DNA from: Clostridium sp. AF37-5
GTDB taxonomy: Bacteria; Bacillota; Clostridia; Lachnospirales; Lachnospiraceae
Direction of reading: 5' to 3'
Assembly (NCBI RefSeq): GCF_003477605.1
Contig: NZ_QUDR01000002.1
Span: forward strand, 124,001 to 188,000
DNA length: 64,000 nt
In this document: piece after piece, positions 9,097 through 17,237 of the stretch
Numbering within the stretch: the stretch's first letter is position 1
How the letters are laid out: each line of letters begins with the position of its first letter
Translations under genes and position numbers: made by a program
The notes under the pieces: model-generated
What the model was told of the DNA's origin: nothing
The model's database searches: none
Seen by the model: the letters and a program-made list of their open reading frames with translations, nothing else

Positions 9097-9858
9097 ATGC
9101 AGAGTATTAAAGATATAAAGCAATTGTTTGAACAGGCGGAAAAAGAGCAGTGGAATGCTCTTTTTTCGCAGTATAAAACGGATGAACGTGCAGGTGTGCA
9201 GAAACTTATTACACAGTATGAGAATAAGCTCTTGAAACACAAAAAGGAGCAGGAAAGACTGTATCGAATGCTAGAGTTTGAGCGCAAATATGGGGATGAA
9301 TTTTCCTGTATCTGCGGTATTGATGAGGCGGGGCGCGGACCGTTTGCGGGACCTGTTGTTGCAGGGGCAGTCATTCTGCCAAAAGGACTTACGATTGAAG
9401 GGTTAAACGATTCAAAACAGGTGAGTGCAAAAAAGCGTGAGGAATTGTATGATGAAATTAAGGAAAAGGCTGTGAGTGTCGGCATTGGCATGAGTTCACC
9501 GGCAAGAATTGATGAAATCAATATTTTACAGGCGACTTATGAAGCTATGCAGCATGCGGTCGAGGATTTGGATGTTGTTCCGGATTTGTTATTAAACGAT
9601 GCAGTTACGATTCCTTTGATTCCGATTCGTCAGGTCGGTATTGTAAAAGGAGATGCAAGAAGTTTATCCATAGCGGCTGCCAGCATTATGGCAAAGGTTA
9701 CGAGGGACCGCATGATGGTCGAATATGCAGATCTTTATCCGGAGTACGGCTTTGAAAAAAATAAAGGATATGGTTCGGCAGAGCACCGTGAGGCACTGAA
9801 AAAATACGGACCGTGTCCGATTCACAGGAGCACATTTATTCATAACTGGATTTCCTAA
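9097..9858 (+). CDS. rnhB: Ribonuclease HII
   Basis: RNase HII cleaves RNA in RNA-DNA hybrids and removes single misincorporated ribonucleotides. The signature GIDEAGRGPFAGPVVAGAV is present, with the metal-binding Asp-Glu pair near residues 75-76 and further acidic positions in LLNDAV and in the SIAAASIMAKVTRD region. The protein has 253 residues, and the 70-residue N-terminal extension before the catalytic core is normal for Bacillota RnhB. It starts at an ATG 17 bases after the pilus gene and begins a housekeeping run with yraN. The overall match is unambiguous. Confidence 0.95.
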   Translation: MQSIKDIKQLFEQAEKEQWNALFSQYKTDERAGVQKLITQYENKLLKHKKEQERLYRMLEFERKYGDEFSCICGIDEAGRGPFAGPVVAGAVILPKGLTIEGLNDSKQVSAKKREELYDEIKEKAVSVGIGMSSPARIDEINILQATYEAMQHAVEDLDVVPDLLLNDAVTIPLIPIRQVGIVKGDARSLSIAAASIMAKVTRDRMMVEYADLYPEYGFEKNKGYGSAEHREALKKYGPCPIHRSTFIHNWIS

Positions 9859-9871
9859 GGAGGGAATAAGT

Positions 9872-10156
9872 ATGGCATATGAAAAGGAAAAAAAGACAGC
9901 GGTTGCGCTTGAATATACGCCGGGTGAGCAGGCTCCAAAGGTCATTGCCAGTGGACGCGGTTATCTGGCAGATAAAATCATAGATGTGGCAAAAGAGGAA
10001 AATGTGCCGATTCATAAAGACGAAAAACTTGCCCGCTCGCTGTCGGTTCTTGATATTGGAGAATATATTCCGCAGGAACTGTACTCGATTGTGGCAGAGG
10101 TGTTAGTTTTTGTGGATGATATGGATAAAATTCAAAGTAAGGTGAAGAAAAAATAA
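9872..10156 (+). CDS. FlhB C-terminal-domain-like small protein
   Basis: The product of 94 residues matches only the cytoplasmic export-switch domain of FlhB/YscU (TAVALEYTPGEQAPKVIASGRGYLADKIIDVAKEE), without the four membrane helices. The NPTH autocleavage motif of full-length FlhB is absent. Free-standing copies of this domain occur widely in Firmicutes next to rnhB and yraN. In Bacillus the homologue is YlqH, of unsettled function. An AAGGAGGG site precedes the ATG. No flagellar gene is visible in the window, so a flagellar export role cannot be assumed. Confidence 0.82.
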   Translation: MAYEKEKKTAVALEYTPGEQAPKVIASGRGYLADKIIDVAKEENVPIHKDEKLARSLSVLDIGEYIPQELYSIVAEVLVFVDDMDKIQSKVKKK

Positions 10157-10509
10157 TGAATCAACGAGAAGTGGGAGCAAAAAAAGAAGAGCAGGCGGGA
10201 GAATATTTGAAATCCTGCGGCTATGAACTGGAAGCAAAAAATTATTATTGCCGGTTTGGCGAGATTGACATTATTGCCAGAGAAGGAAAGTATCTTTGCT
10301 TTGTCGAGGTTAAATATCGGAAAAATGAAAAATACGGTGCGCCGGAAGGTGCTATTTCGCCCACGAAAATAAAACGGATTTGCAAAACGAGTCAGTTTTA
10401 TTTATGGGAGCATAAATTGCCGGAGGATACACCGGTGCGGTATGATGTCGTGTTTATAATCGGGGATGAATGTCGTCTTGTGAGGGATGCTTTTTCATTT
10501 TTCGGATGA
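10156..10509 (+). CDS. yraN: YraN family (UPF0102) endonuclease-fold protein
   Basis: The protein has 117 residues and the full signature of the YraN family: G-x-x-x-E near the N-terminus (NQREVGAKKEEQAGEYL), FGEIDIIAREGKYLCFVEVKYRK, and a C-terminal YDVVFI. The E-D-ExK constellation (E in GEID, D, and EVK) is the restriction-endonuclease-like core of the PD-(D/E)XK fold. The biological role is not well established, although genomic association with rnhB suggests nucleic acid processing. The ATG overlaps the stop of the preceding gene by one base, so translation is coupled. Confidence 0.88.
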   Translation: MNQREVGAKKEEQAGEYLKSCGYELEAKNYYCRFGEIDIIAREGKYLCFVEVKYRKNEKYGAPEGAISPTKIKRICKTSQFYLWEHKLPEDTPVRYDVVFIIGDECRLVRDAFSFFG

Positions 10510-10528
10510 AAGAAAGTAGAACGTTTAC

Positions 10529-10557
10529 TTGCTTTTTGTTCCTAAAAGCAATATAAT
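10529..10557 (+). promoter_or_regulatory. Sigma-A type promoter for der
   Basis: TTGCTT at 10529-10534 and TATAAT at 10552-10557 are separated by 17 bases, 25 bases before the der start. The -35 region and spacer also form a small inverted repeat (TTGCTTTT and AAAAGCAA), which may act as a weak terminator for the upstream genes. Confidence 0.7.
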
Positions 10558-10581
10558 AGGATAGATTGGCAGAAATGGAGG

Positions 10582-11913
10582 ATGAGCATGGGAAAAGCAA
10601 TATTGGCTATTGTTGGACGGCCGAATGTTGGAAAGTCAACATTATTTAATACATTAGCCGGGGAAAAGATTTCGATTGTAGAAGACCATCCCGGCGTTAC
10701 AAGAGACCGTATTTATGCAGATGTTACATGGCTGAATCATTCCTTTTCAATGATTGATACCGGCGGTATTGAGATGGATTCAAAGGATAAGATGTTAAAG
10801 CACATGAGAGAACAGGCGGACATTGCGATTGACACAGCGGATGTGATTTTGTTCCTCGTGGATGTGAGACAGGGACTTGTAGATGCGGATTTTAAAGTGG
10901 CAGATATGCTGAGAAAATCCGGGAAACCGGTGATTTTAGTTGTAAATAAAGTCGACAATTTTGAAAAATATATGCCGGATGTGTATGAATTTTACAATTT
11001 GGGTATTGGAGACCCGCATCCGATTTCCGCAGCATCTAAGCTTGGTATTGGTGATATGTTGGATGCCGTTATGGAATTATTTGATTTGGAAAAAATTGAA
11101 GAGGAAGAGGATGACAGACCTAAGATTGCCATTGTCGGTAAGCCAAATGCCGGAAAGTCTTCTTTAATTAATAATCTGTTAGGTGAAAATCGTGTTATTG
11201 TTTCGGATGTTGCCGGAACAACAAGAGATGCGATTGACACAGAAATTGTTTACAATGGCACGGAATATGTGTTTATTGATACTGCCGGACTCAGACGGAA
11301 GAGTAAAATTAAGGAAAATATTGAACGCTACAGTATTATTCGCACAGTTGCAGCAATTGAGCGCTCGGATGTGGTCATTCTGATGATTGATGCCACGGAA
11401 GGCGTGTCTGAGCAGGATGCGAAAATTGCGGGAATTGCCCACGACAGAGGCCGTGGATTGATTATTGCGGTCAACAAATGGGATGCAATCGAAAAAGACA
11501 ATCATACGGTGAAAGAATATACGAAAAAAGTACGGGATATTTTGTCCTTTGTTCCGTATGCAGAAATTATTTTTATTTCTGCTCTGACCGGACAACGTAC
11601 AAAGAAAATTTTTGATATGCTTGAAACAGTTATTGAGAATCACGCAATGCGCATCCAGACCGGTGTGCTAAATGAGATTTTGATGGAGGCAGTCGCATTA
11701 CAGCAGCCACCTTCTGACAAAGGAAAGCGGTTGAAACTGTTTTATATGACGCAGGTGAGTACAAAGCCGCCGACGTTTGTTTTGTTTGTCAATAAAAAAG
11801 AACTGATGCATTTTTCGTATCAGCGGTATATCGAAAACCGGATTCGTGATACATTTGGTTTTATGGGTACACCGATTCGTATTTTTATCAGGGAACGTAA
11901 AGAAAAGGAGTAA
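10582..11913 (+). CDS. der: Ribosome biogenesis GTPase Der (EngA)
   Basis: Der is an essential GTPase needed for 50S subunit maturation. The two tandem G domains are both visible. The first has GRPNVGKST near residue 10, DTGG, and NKVD. The second has GKPNAGKSS near residue 183, DTAGLRRKSKI and NKWD. A C-terminal KH-like domain (IRDTFGFMGTPIRIFIRERK) closes the 443-residue protein, which is the normal length. An ATG at 10588 is an alternative start three codons minus one in, and gives MGKAILAIVGRPNVG. The gene has its own promoter upstream and is followed after six bases by plsY. Confidence 0.96.
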   Translation: MSMGKAILAIVGRPNVGKSTLFNTLAGEKISIVEDHPGVTRDRIYADVTWLNHSFSMIDTGGIEMDSKDKMLKHMREQADIAIDTADVILFLVDVRQGLVDADFKVADMLRKSGKPVILVVNKVDNFEKYMPDVYEFYNLGIGDPHPISAASKLGIGDMLDAVMELFDLEKIEEEEDDRPKIAIVGKPNAGKSSLINNLLGENRVIVSDVAGTTRDAIDTEIVYNGTEYVFIDTAGLRRKSKIKENIERYSIIRTVAAIERSDVVILMIDATEGVSEQDAKIAGIAHDRGRGLIIAVNKWDAIEKDNHTVKEYTKKVRDILSFVPYAEIIFISALTGQRTKKIFDMLETVIENHAMRIQTGVLNEILMEAVALQQPPSDKGKRLKLFYMTQVSTKPPTFVLFVNKKELMHFSYQRYIENRIRDTFGFMGTPIRIFIRERKEKE

Positions 11914-11919
11914 TTTATC

Positions 11920-12594
11920 ATGGAACTTGTTTATTCAATAATCTTTTTAATCATTGGTTATGGCTTTGGAAGCTTTTCAACCGGATATGTGGTTGGAAAG
12001 ATGAGTGGACATAATATCCAGTCGGAGGGAAGCGGAAACATTGGCACGACCAATGCTCTTCGTACTATGGGAGCAAAAGGCGGTGCACTTACCTTTGCCG
12101 GAGATTTATTAAAGGCATTTATTCCGACACTTTTGGTGCGCTTTGTTTTCTGTCCGAACATGGGGTATTCACCGGAAATGACCTATCTTATGACTTTGGT
12201 GATTGGTCTTGGCGTCGTAATTGGACATAATTTCCCTTTTTACCTTCATTTTAAAGGCGGCAAGGGAATTGCGGTATCGGCGGCAGTTATTGTTGCTTCT
12301 TCTTCCAATACGAGTCTTGGCTGGATTATGATTGGTGTCTTTTTGGCAGTGTTTATTATTGTAGTTGGAATTACCAGATATGTGTCTCTTGGCTCATTGA
12401 TTGTTGTGTGGTATTTTCCGCTTTATGTGATTTTAGAGTATCATGGGATTGAAACGTCTTTGTTTGTCATTATGCTTTTCATTGCGCTGCTTTTTACAGC
12501 ACTTGCCTACTTTAAGCATGCAGGAAATATAAGACGGTTGATGAATCATACAGAACGTAAATTGGGAGAAAAAAAGGAAAAGGAGAACGAGTAG
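11920..12594 (+). CDS. plsY: Glycerol-3-phosphate acyltransferase PlsY
   Basis: PlsY transfers an acyl group from acyl-phosphate to glycerol-3-phosphate in the first step of phospholipid synthesis. The integral membrane protein of 224 residues shows the conserved loops GSGNIGTTNALR, GHNFPFYLHFKGGKGIAVS and the last-helix motif with ALAYFKHAGNIRRL. These contain the residues of the acyl-phosphate and glycerol-phosphate sites. It lies between der and gpsA, the standard Firmicutes order, and gpsA supplies its substrate. Confidence 0.95.
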   Translation: MELVYSIIFLIIGYGFGSFSTGYVVGKMSGHNIQSEGSGNIGTTNALRTMGAKGGALTFAGDLLKAFIPTLLVRFVFCPNMGYSPEMTYLMTLVIGLGVVIGHNFPFYLHFKGGKGIAVSAAVIVASSSNTSLGWIMIGVFLAVFIIVVGITRYVSLGSLIVVWYFPLYVILEYHGIETSLFVIMLFIALLFTALAYFKHAGNIRRLMNHTERKLGEKKEKENE

Positions 12595-13602
12595 ATGAAA
12601 CATGTTAGTTTTTTAGGAGCAGGAAGCTGGGGAACCGCACTTGCTATTTTGTGTGCAAACAATGGACATCAGGTTACGATTTGGTCAAAGGTGAAAGCAG
12701 AGACCGATATGCTCAAAGAGCATAGAGAACATCTGGAACGTCTGCCTGGTGTAAAACTTCCGGATAGTATTGTGATTGAAGAAGATTTGGAAAAGGCATG
12801 TACCAATCAGGATGTTATTGTATGGTCAGTCGCTTCTCCGTTTGTCCGTTCGACGGCACAGGAAGCAAAACCTTTTATCAAAGATAATCAGATTATTGTA
12901 AATGTCGGCAAGGGAATCGAGGAAAATACATTGATGACATTATGCGAAATCCTTGAGGATGAGCTGCCGATGGCAGATGTCTGTGTCCTTTCCGGACCAA
13001 GCCATGCGGAAGAAGTTTCCCATGGGGTGCCAACAACGGTTGTTGTCGGAGCAAAGACGGAAAAGACGGCGATGTTTGTACAGGATGTGTTTATGAGTGA
13101 CCGCTTCCGTGTATATACAAGTCCGGATATGATTGGTATTGAACTTGGCGGTGCACTGAAAAACGTGATTGCACTGGCTGCCGGTATTTTGGATGGCATG
13201 GGACTTGGCGATAATACGAAAGCTGCTTTGATGACACGCGGAATTGCTGAGATTTCCAGACTTGGTGTGGAACTTGGCGGAAAAATGGAAACATTCTGCG
13301 GTTTATCAGGTATTGGTGATTTGATTGTAACCTGTATCAGCACCCACAGCCGGAATCATAACTGCGGTTATATGTTAGGGCAGGGCAAGACGTTAGAGGA
13401 AGCAAAGAAAGAAATCAAGCAGGTTATCGAGGGCGTAAACTGTGCAAAAGCTGCGATGGCACTTGCCAATAAAAACCACGTAACAATGCCAATTGTGGAA
13501 CAGATTAACGCAATTTTGTTCTCCGATAAAACGGCAGAGCAGGCAGTGGCAGACTTGCTGATGCGCGATAAAGTCAGTGAGTACAAGAGTTTGACGTGGT
13601 AG
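12595..13602 (+). CDS. gpsA: Glycerol-3-phosphate dehydrogenase [NAD(P)+]
   Basis: GpsA reduces dihydroxyacetone phosphate to glycerol-3-phosphate for phospholipid synthesis. The N-terminal Rossmann motif GAGSWGTALA is at residues 7-16, followed by the conserved VGKGIEE, LSGPSHAEEV, the catalytic-lysine segment ELGGALKNVIALAAG and the C-terminal GLSGIGDLIVTC and SRN. At 335 residues it has the usual length. It begins directly after the plsY stop with an AAAGGAGAACGAG ribosome site and ends the operon, with a strong terminator at 13646. Confidence 0.97.
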   Translation: MKHVSFLGAGSWGTALAILCANNGHQVTIWSKVKAETDMLKEHREHLERLPGVKLPDSIVIEEDLEKACTNQDVIVWSVASPFVRSTAQEAKPFIKDNQIIVNVGKGIEENTLMTLCEILEDELPMADVCVLSGPSHAEEVSHGVPTTVVVGAKTEKTAMFVQDVFMSDRFRVYTSPDMIGIELGGALKNVIALAAGILDGMGLGDNTKAALMTRGIAEISRLGVELGGKMETFCGLSGIGDLIVTCISTHSRNHNCGYMLGQGKTLEEAKKEIKQVIEGVNCAKAAMALANKNHVTMPIVEQINAILFSDKTAEQAVADLLMRDKVSEYKSLTW

Positions 13603-13645
13603 GGAATGCCTAAACGTAAGCAGAAAGTCTAAAATACAAATATTT

Positions 13646-13694
13646 GCCAGCGGATTTTTGCACTTGTAGTGAGTTAAAAATCCGCTGGCTTTTC
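13646..13694 (+). terminator. Rho-independent terminator of der-plsY-gpsA
   Basis: Perfect 14-bp stem GCCAGCGGATTTTT (13646-13659) paired with AAAAATCCGCTGGC (13676-13689), a 16-base loop, then TTTT. It isolates the operon from the downstream ssrA promoter. Confidence 0.88.
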
Positions 13695-13791
13695 AATACG
13701 GATATTTTTTTGTGCCGGCAGCCATTAAGGCAACTCTGTTTCGTAGATTTTAGCGAAAGAGTTGTTTTGGTATCTTCATGATAAATTGGTG

Positions 13792-13820
13792 TTGACACGT
13801 AAATGTGTGTGTGATAGTAT
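13792..13820 (+). promoter_or_regulatory. Promoter of ssrA
   Basis: TTGACA at 13792-13797 and TAGTAT at 13815-13820, spacer 17 bases. The start would fall near 13827, giving a leader of about 43 bases that RNase P must remove before the mature tmRNA 5' end at 13870. Confidence 0.82.
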
Positions 13821-13869
13821 ATGTATAACAGTTAGGGTGTTTTGTGATCCTGACGTTATCTATCAGTAC

Positions 13870-14232
13870 GGGCTTGTACTGGTTTCGACAGGCCAGCTGA
13901 AGACGGTGAAGCTATCCGTGGACTGTGACCACGTTAAAACGCAGACTTAAATTTAAACGCTGATAATAATAAATTAGCTTACGCTGCCTAATTATGGCGG
14001 CTGTTGTGCTTAGGCGTCCTACAACCTAGGTTACAGCATCATTCCTTTGTAGGGAACCTTGCCGGTAAAGCTTTGAATCGGTAAGAGAAACATGAAGCTA
14101 CTGATATTTAGTGGGTGTTAGTTCCCGCTATTTGGAGGGAATGGTTTTCGCAAGAAAACAAAAGAACTGACTATGATAGTAGAAGAACGTGGGATTCTGG
14201 TTTGGACGCGGGTTCGACTCCCGCCAGGTCCA
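13870..14232 (+). ncRNA. ssrA: Transfer-messenger RNA (tmRNA, ssrA)
   Basis: tmRNA rescues stalled ribosomes and tags the nascent peptide. The 5' GGGCTTG pairs with the 3' CAGGTCC as a seven-pair acceptor stem with G-U wobbles. The tRNA-like 5' side has the diagnostic TGGTTTCGACAGG, and the 3' side has a T arm GCGGGTTCGACTCCCGC. The tag reading frame from GCT at 13959 reads ADNNKLAYAA and stops with TAA at 13989-13991, ending in the AA degradation signal. Pseudoknot-forming pairs fill the rest. The length of about 363 nt is normal. The CCA end is not encoded, since the sequence continues ATT after the discriminator A. Confidence 0.96.
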
Positions 14233-14326
14233 TTATTTGTACTAAGGAGGGACCCAACGAAGTTGGGAGGAGTTCTGACAACATATGTAGAGTATGTCCG
14301 AAGTTGTTTGGTGTATCGAAAAAAAT

Positions 14327-14370
14327 AGCGGTGCTGTATATGAATAAAGATATACAGTGCTGTTATTTTT
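14327..14370 (+). terminator. Terminator downstream of ssrA
   Basis: A 15-bp stem with several G-U pairs (14327-14341 with 14350-14364), an eight-base loop and ATTTTT. Between it and the tmRNA end there is only a small CCCAAC-GAA-GTTGGG hairpin at 14253-14267 and no gene. Confidence 0.75.
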
Positions 14371-14419
14371 ATGGTATAATTCGGATATGAATTTGACAAA
14401 ATGGGATTTATAGAAGAGA

Positions 14420-14725
14420 TGTAAAGGCAATCGGTAAACATATTAATAATGCATTAAACAAAGAAATGTGCAAAAAATGCACATTCCAAATTCTGACAGG
14501 CCGGTTCAGTTTTATTGTTTGGAGGTAATTATTTCTGTAGGTTATAGAGTGAAATCTAATCGGGGCGTAGAATTTAGACAATGGGCTAATAATGTGCTTT
14601 ATGAAAAGGGACAAAAGAGGATAAGCGAAGGTGCTTTAGTGGCAATAACATTGATGAGTGCAGAGTCAGATCCCAAAGAAAAAGATTTTATTGGAGACTT
14701 GGTAAGGGCAGTTGCAGCTGGATAG
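14420..14725 (+). pseudogene. RhuM-family (KilA-N-related phage or mobile-element protein) remnant, frameshifted
   Basis: Two pieces of one protein family lie in different frames. From about 14429 the reading AIGKHINNALNKEM matches the N-terminal segment of RhuM-type proteins. After a frame change near 14500, the reading FYCLEVIISVGYRVKSNRG followed by VEFRQWANNVL matches the central RhuM signature (NLDxIISVGYRVxSxRGxxFRxWA). The normal middle and C-terminal regions are missing, and a stretch of unknown origin (SEGALVAITLMSAES and onward) follows to the stop at 14723. RhuM proteins are typical cargo of genomic islands. Its position immediately after ssrA, a frequent integration site, points to a decayed insertion. 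A GTG at 14468 opens the longest remaining frame of 85 codons, which might still be translated. Confidence 0.62.
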
Positions 14726-14871
14726 GGAAAGTCGAATGTGCGTAGGCTCGATATATGCTAAACAAAGTAATTCTTGTGAAGATCCAAATGAACAGAAAAA
14801 AGAGATGTAGTAATGTAAAATAATATCGAAATTTGGAAAAAAGAACAAAATGTATCAGAAAAGAGATTGCG

Positions 14872-14900
14872 TTGACTAAAAACAGAGAATATGTTATTAT
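14872..14900 (+). promoter_or_regulatory. Promoter of the ATPase/TOPRIM pair
   Basis: TTGACT at 14872-14877 and TATTAT at 14895-14900, spacer 17 bases, 35 bases before the ATG at 14936. The ribosome site is TGGAGGTGAC. The pair therefore has independent transcription. Confidence 0.72.
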
Positions 14901-14935
14901 GGTTTTGTACATAGACGAATTGTGGAGGTGACAAA

Positions 14936-16330
14936 ATGGGAGAATTTATTGTCCGTTTGTCTTCATTGACATTGCAAAATATCAAAAATGTAAAAAAAGG
15001 TACTGTTTTTATGCCTATGGCTAATGAAAAATCACTTAATGTTGGCGGTGCAGAGATTCTTGGTATCTATGGACAGAATGGTTCAGGAAAAACGGCTGTT
15101 GTAGATGGTTTATATTTCCTCCAGCAGATAATGATTGGTGAGACCATTGATCAGAGTATAAGTGATTATATTGGAGTGAACGATGATGCGGCTCATATGA
15201 ATGCTGAATTTAAGATATTTGGTAAGAAAAAAATATATGAGGTTGGATACAATATTGAGTTGAAAAAAATGGATGGTGATGTTGTAATAGAGAGAGAGTT
15301 TTTGAATTGTGCAATTAACCAGGATGGAAAGAGAACGAATAAGAATATTTTCATGGATTATATACGCTGCGAGTCGGAGAGTATTTTTAAACCACAAAAG
15401 AGACTTGATGAGTTAATTGGTAAGGATAAAGAGAGAAGAACAGATTTAATCGTGGCCAGAAAGATGGCAGAGAAAAGTAATTGTTCTTTTATTTTTGGAG
15501 ATAGCAGTAGAGAAATTTTCTGTCAAAAAGTTGAGGATAAATTTAAGAATTATTCTAATGTAATCAAAGCATTATTTGAATTTTCTTTTAAGGATTTATT
15601 TGTTATTAGAAACACTCATTCAGGAATGATAACAGCAAATTTTCTTTTACCAATGGCTTTTCGTATAGAAAATAACAAGATTGGTGCAAAGGGAGATTTT
15701 GCGGTACCTTTGACTGAACCAGTTGTATTAGATGTTGAAACAAAGAAAATTTTGGATGTAATTATTAAACAAATAAATGCTGTATTATATACAATCATTC
15801 CAGGAATGATGATTGATGTGAAAGATTATGGGAAACAGGCACTAGATTCTGGCGAAGAGGGATGGAAGGTAGAGTTGATGTCTGTGCGCGAAGGGGAAAA
15901 TCCGATTCCTATTCGTATGGAATCAGAGGGAATTATTAAGATTATTTCTATCTTGAATGTGCTTATTCAGGCATTTGGGAATCCATCAATTTGTCTTGTG
16001 ATTGATGAATTAGATGCAGGAATTTTTGAATATATGCTTGGAGAGCTGCTTGATATCTTTCAAAAGAGTGCTAAGGGACAGCTGATTTTTACATCTCATA
16101 ACTTGCGTGCTCTTGAGATGCTTGATAAGAGCAGTATTATGTTTTCAACTGTTAATCCGGAAAATCGCTATATCCATATGAAGAGAGTAAAGGAGAATAA
16201 CAATCTTCGTAGTATGTATATCAGAAGCATTACTCTGGGTGGACAGGATGAGGCGATTTATGAAGAGACGGATAGTTTAAAGATTGCGCGAGCATTTCGT
16301 AAAGCAGGAAGGAGCCTTTCTGATGAATGA
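14936..16330 (+). CDS. AAA_15/OLD-type ATPase, putative defence protein
   Basis: The product of 464 residues is an ABC/SMC-like ATPase. Near residue 45 it has Walker A (GIYGQNGSGKT). Late in the protein come an ABC-signature-like segment (RMESEGIIKIISIL), Walker B with catalytic Glu (CLVIDELDAGI) and a switch histidine (FTSHNLRAL). The two halves of the ATPase are separated by an insertion of about 250 residues, as in the ATPase components of anti-phage modules such as AbiL, PARIS AriA and OLD. It has its own promoter and overlaps the next gene, a TOPRIM-like protein, by eight bases. The base composition is A+T-richer than the flanking core genes. Which named system it belongs to cannot be settled by eye. 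Confidence 0.72.
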   Translation: MGEFIVRLSSLTLQNIKNVKKGTVFMPMANEKSLNVGGAEILGIYGQNGSGKTAVVDGLYFLQQIMIGETIDQSISDYIGVNDDAAHMNAEFKIFGKKKIYEVGYNIELKKMDGDVVIEREFLNCAINQDGKRTNKNIFMDYIRCESESIFKPQKRLDELIGKDKERRTDLIVARKMAEKSNCSFIFGDSSREIFCQKVEDKFKNYSNVIKALFEFSFKDLFVIRNTHSGMITANFLLPMAFRIENNKIGAKGDFAVPLTEPVVLDVETKKILDVIIKQINAVLYTIIPGMMIDVKDYGKQALDSGEEGWKVELMSVREGENPIPIRMESEGIIKIISILNVLIQAFGNPSICLVIDELDAGIFEYMLGELLDIFQKSAKGQLIFTSHNLRALEMLDKSSIMFSTVNPENRYIHMKRVKENNNLRSMYIRSITLGGQDEAIYEETDSLKIARAFRKAGRSLSDE

Positions 16331-17000
16331 AAAAAAAGTTATTGCGGTAATTGTAGAAGGACCGAGTGATGAAAATGCTATCGGTGGAATTTTAAAAGAG
16401 TTTTTTTCTTCCGAAGAGGTGCAATTTGCTGTAGTACATGGAGATATTACATCAAATGAATTTACTACGGTTGATAATGTTATTAGAAAGATAGATGGTC
16501 TCTTAGATGGCATAAAGTCGAAGTATGGATATCATTGGGATGACTTTATAAAGGTGATTCATATTGCCGATACAGATGGAGTGTTTGCAAAAGATTGTGT
16601 GGTGGAGGCGGATGTTGAGGAAATTCAATATTATGAAGATCATATGGAAGGAGCAGTTGTTGAAGCAATAGAACGTAGAAATAAACATAAGTCGGAAATC
16701 TTATTTAAGCTTTATTCAACCGGTAAAATTCATAATATAGGATACCGCTTGTATTTTAATTCCTGTAATTTAGAACATGTATTATATGGTGTACTGAAGA
16801 ATTTTTCGGATGATGAGAAAGAAGAAATGTCGGATGATTTTGCTGAAAGATATGAAGGTAAGGTAAATGATTTTATTAGCTTTATATCGGATGAAGCAGT
16901 AGCTGTCCCAGGTACATATAAGGAAACTTGGAGATTTATTGAAAAGGACAAGCATTCTTTAGAAAGACACTCTAATATGAATTTAATATTTGAAAAGTGA
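16323..17000 (+). CDS. TOPRIM-like protein paired with the ATPase, putative effector nuclease
   Basis: The product of about 225 residues opens with VIAVIVEGPSDENAIGGIL, a TOPRIM motif 1 with the catalytic Glu. It continues with VIHIADTDGVF, which supplies the Asp-x-Asp metal site. A conserved-looking FNSCNLEHVLYG follows near residue 145, a position where RloB/AriB-like proteins have a comparable motif. The ATG at 16323 lies inside the last codons of the ATPase and is preceded by AGGAAGGAG at suitable spacing, so the two are translationally coupled. ATPase + TOPRIM pairs of this kind (AbiL, PARIS, two-gene OLD) act by abortive infection, the TOPRIM unit cutting RNA or DNA when released. The role here is inferred from motifs and pairing. 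Confidence 0.62.
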   Translation: MNEKKVIAVIVEGPSDENAIGGILKEFFSSEEVQFAVVHGDITSNEFTTVDNVIRKIDGLLDGIKSKYGYHWDDFIKVIHIADTDGVFAKDCVVEADVEEIQYYEDHMEGAVVEAIERRNKHKSEILFKLYSTGKIHNIGYRLYFNSCNLEHVLYGVLKNFSDDEKEEMSDDFAERYEGKVNDFISFISDEAVAVPGTYKETWRFIEKDKHSLERHSNMNLIFEK

Positions 17001-17036
17001 ATTTTGAGAGGAGCAGCGTATGATTAGCAATATAGT

Positions 17037-17123
17037 AATGGTCTGTCTTCCAACGATCGACAAGAGGAAATTTATTTTGTTGAAAATCTGGATGATATAA
17101 AGCGAATCTTGAGACTGGCATAA
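17037..17123 (+). pseudogene. Possible 3' remnant of a protein-coding gene
   Basis: A 28-codon stretch ending in TAA reads like the end of a real protein (SSNDRQEEIYFVENLDDIKR then ILRLA), but it has no start codon and is closed upstream by a stop at 17025. I do not recognise the family. The surrounding 17001-17237 otherwise holds only short frames. It may be the far edge of the accessory segment after ssrA. Confidence 0.25.
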
Positions 17124-17237
17124 CTTTATGATTGCACAGTAAAATGGCGTTGCATTCGCGAAAGACAGAGATTGGATGATACTAGTATAGATTAAAATTC
17201 TCAACAGGATTGAGTATTTTATGGAAAGGAAATCGCA

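Noticed and set aside
13762..13950. A 62-codon frame over the ssrA promoter and 5' end
   Set aside because: It spans the promoter and the conserved tmRNA 5' domain and has no ribosome site.
14115..14390. A 91-codon reading frame across the 3' part of the tmRNA and its terminator, and the antisense frame at 14118-14441
   Set aside because: Both run through the tRNA-like domain and T arm of ssrA. The sequence is explained by RNA structure and no ribosome site supports a start.
13870..17237. Intact integrative element with attL/attR at ssrA
   Set aside because: No integrase gene and no second copy of the tmRNA 3' end (GGGTTCGACTCCCGCC) is visible before recG. Only an accessory remnant is supported.
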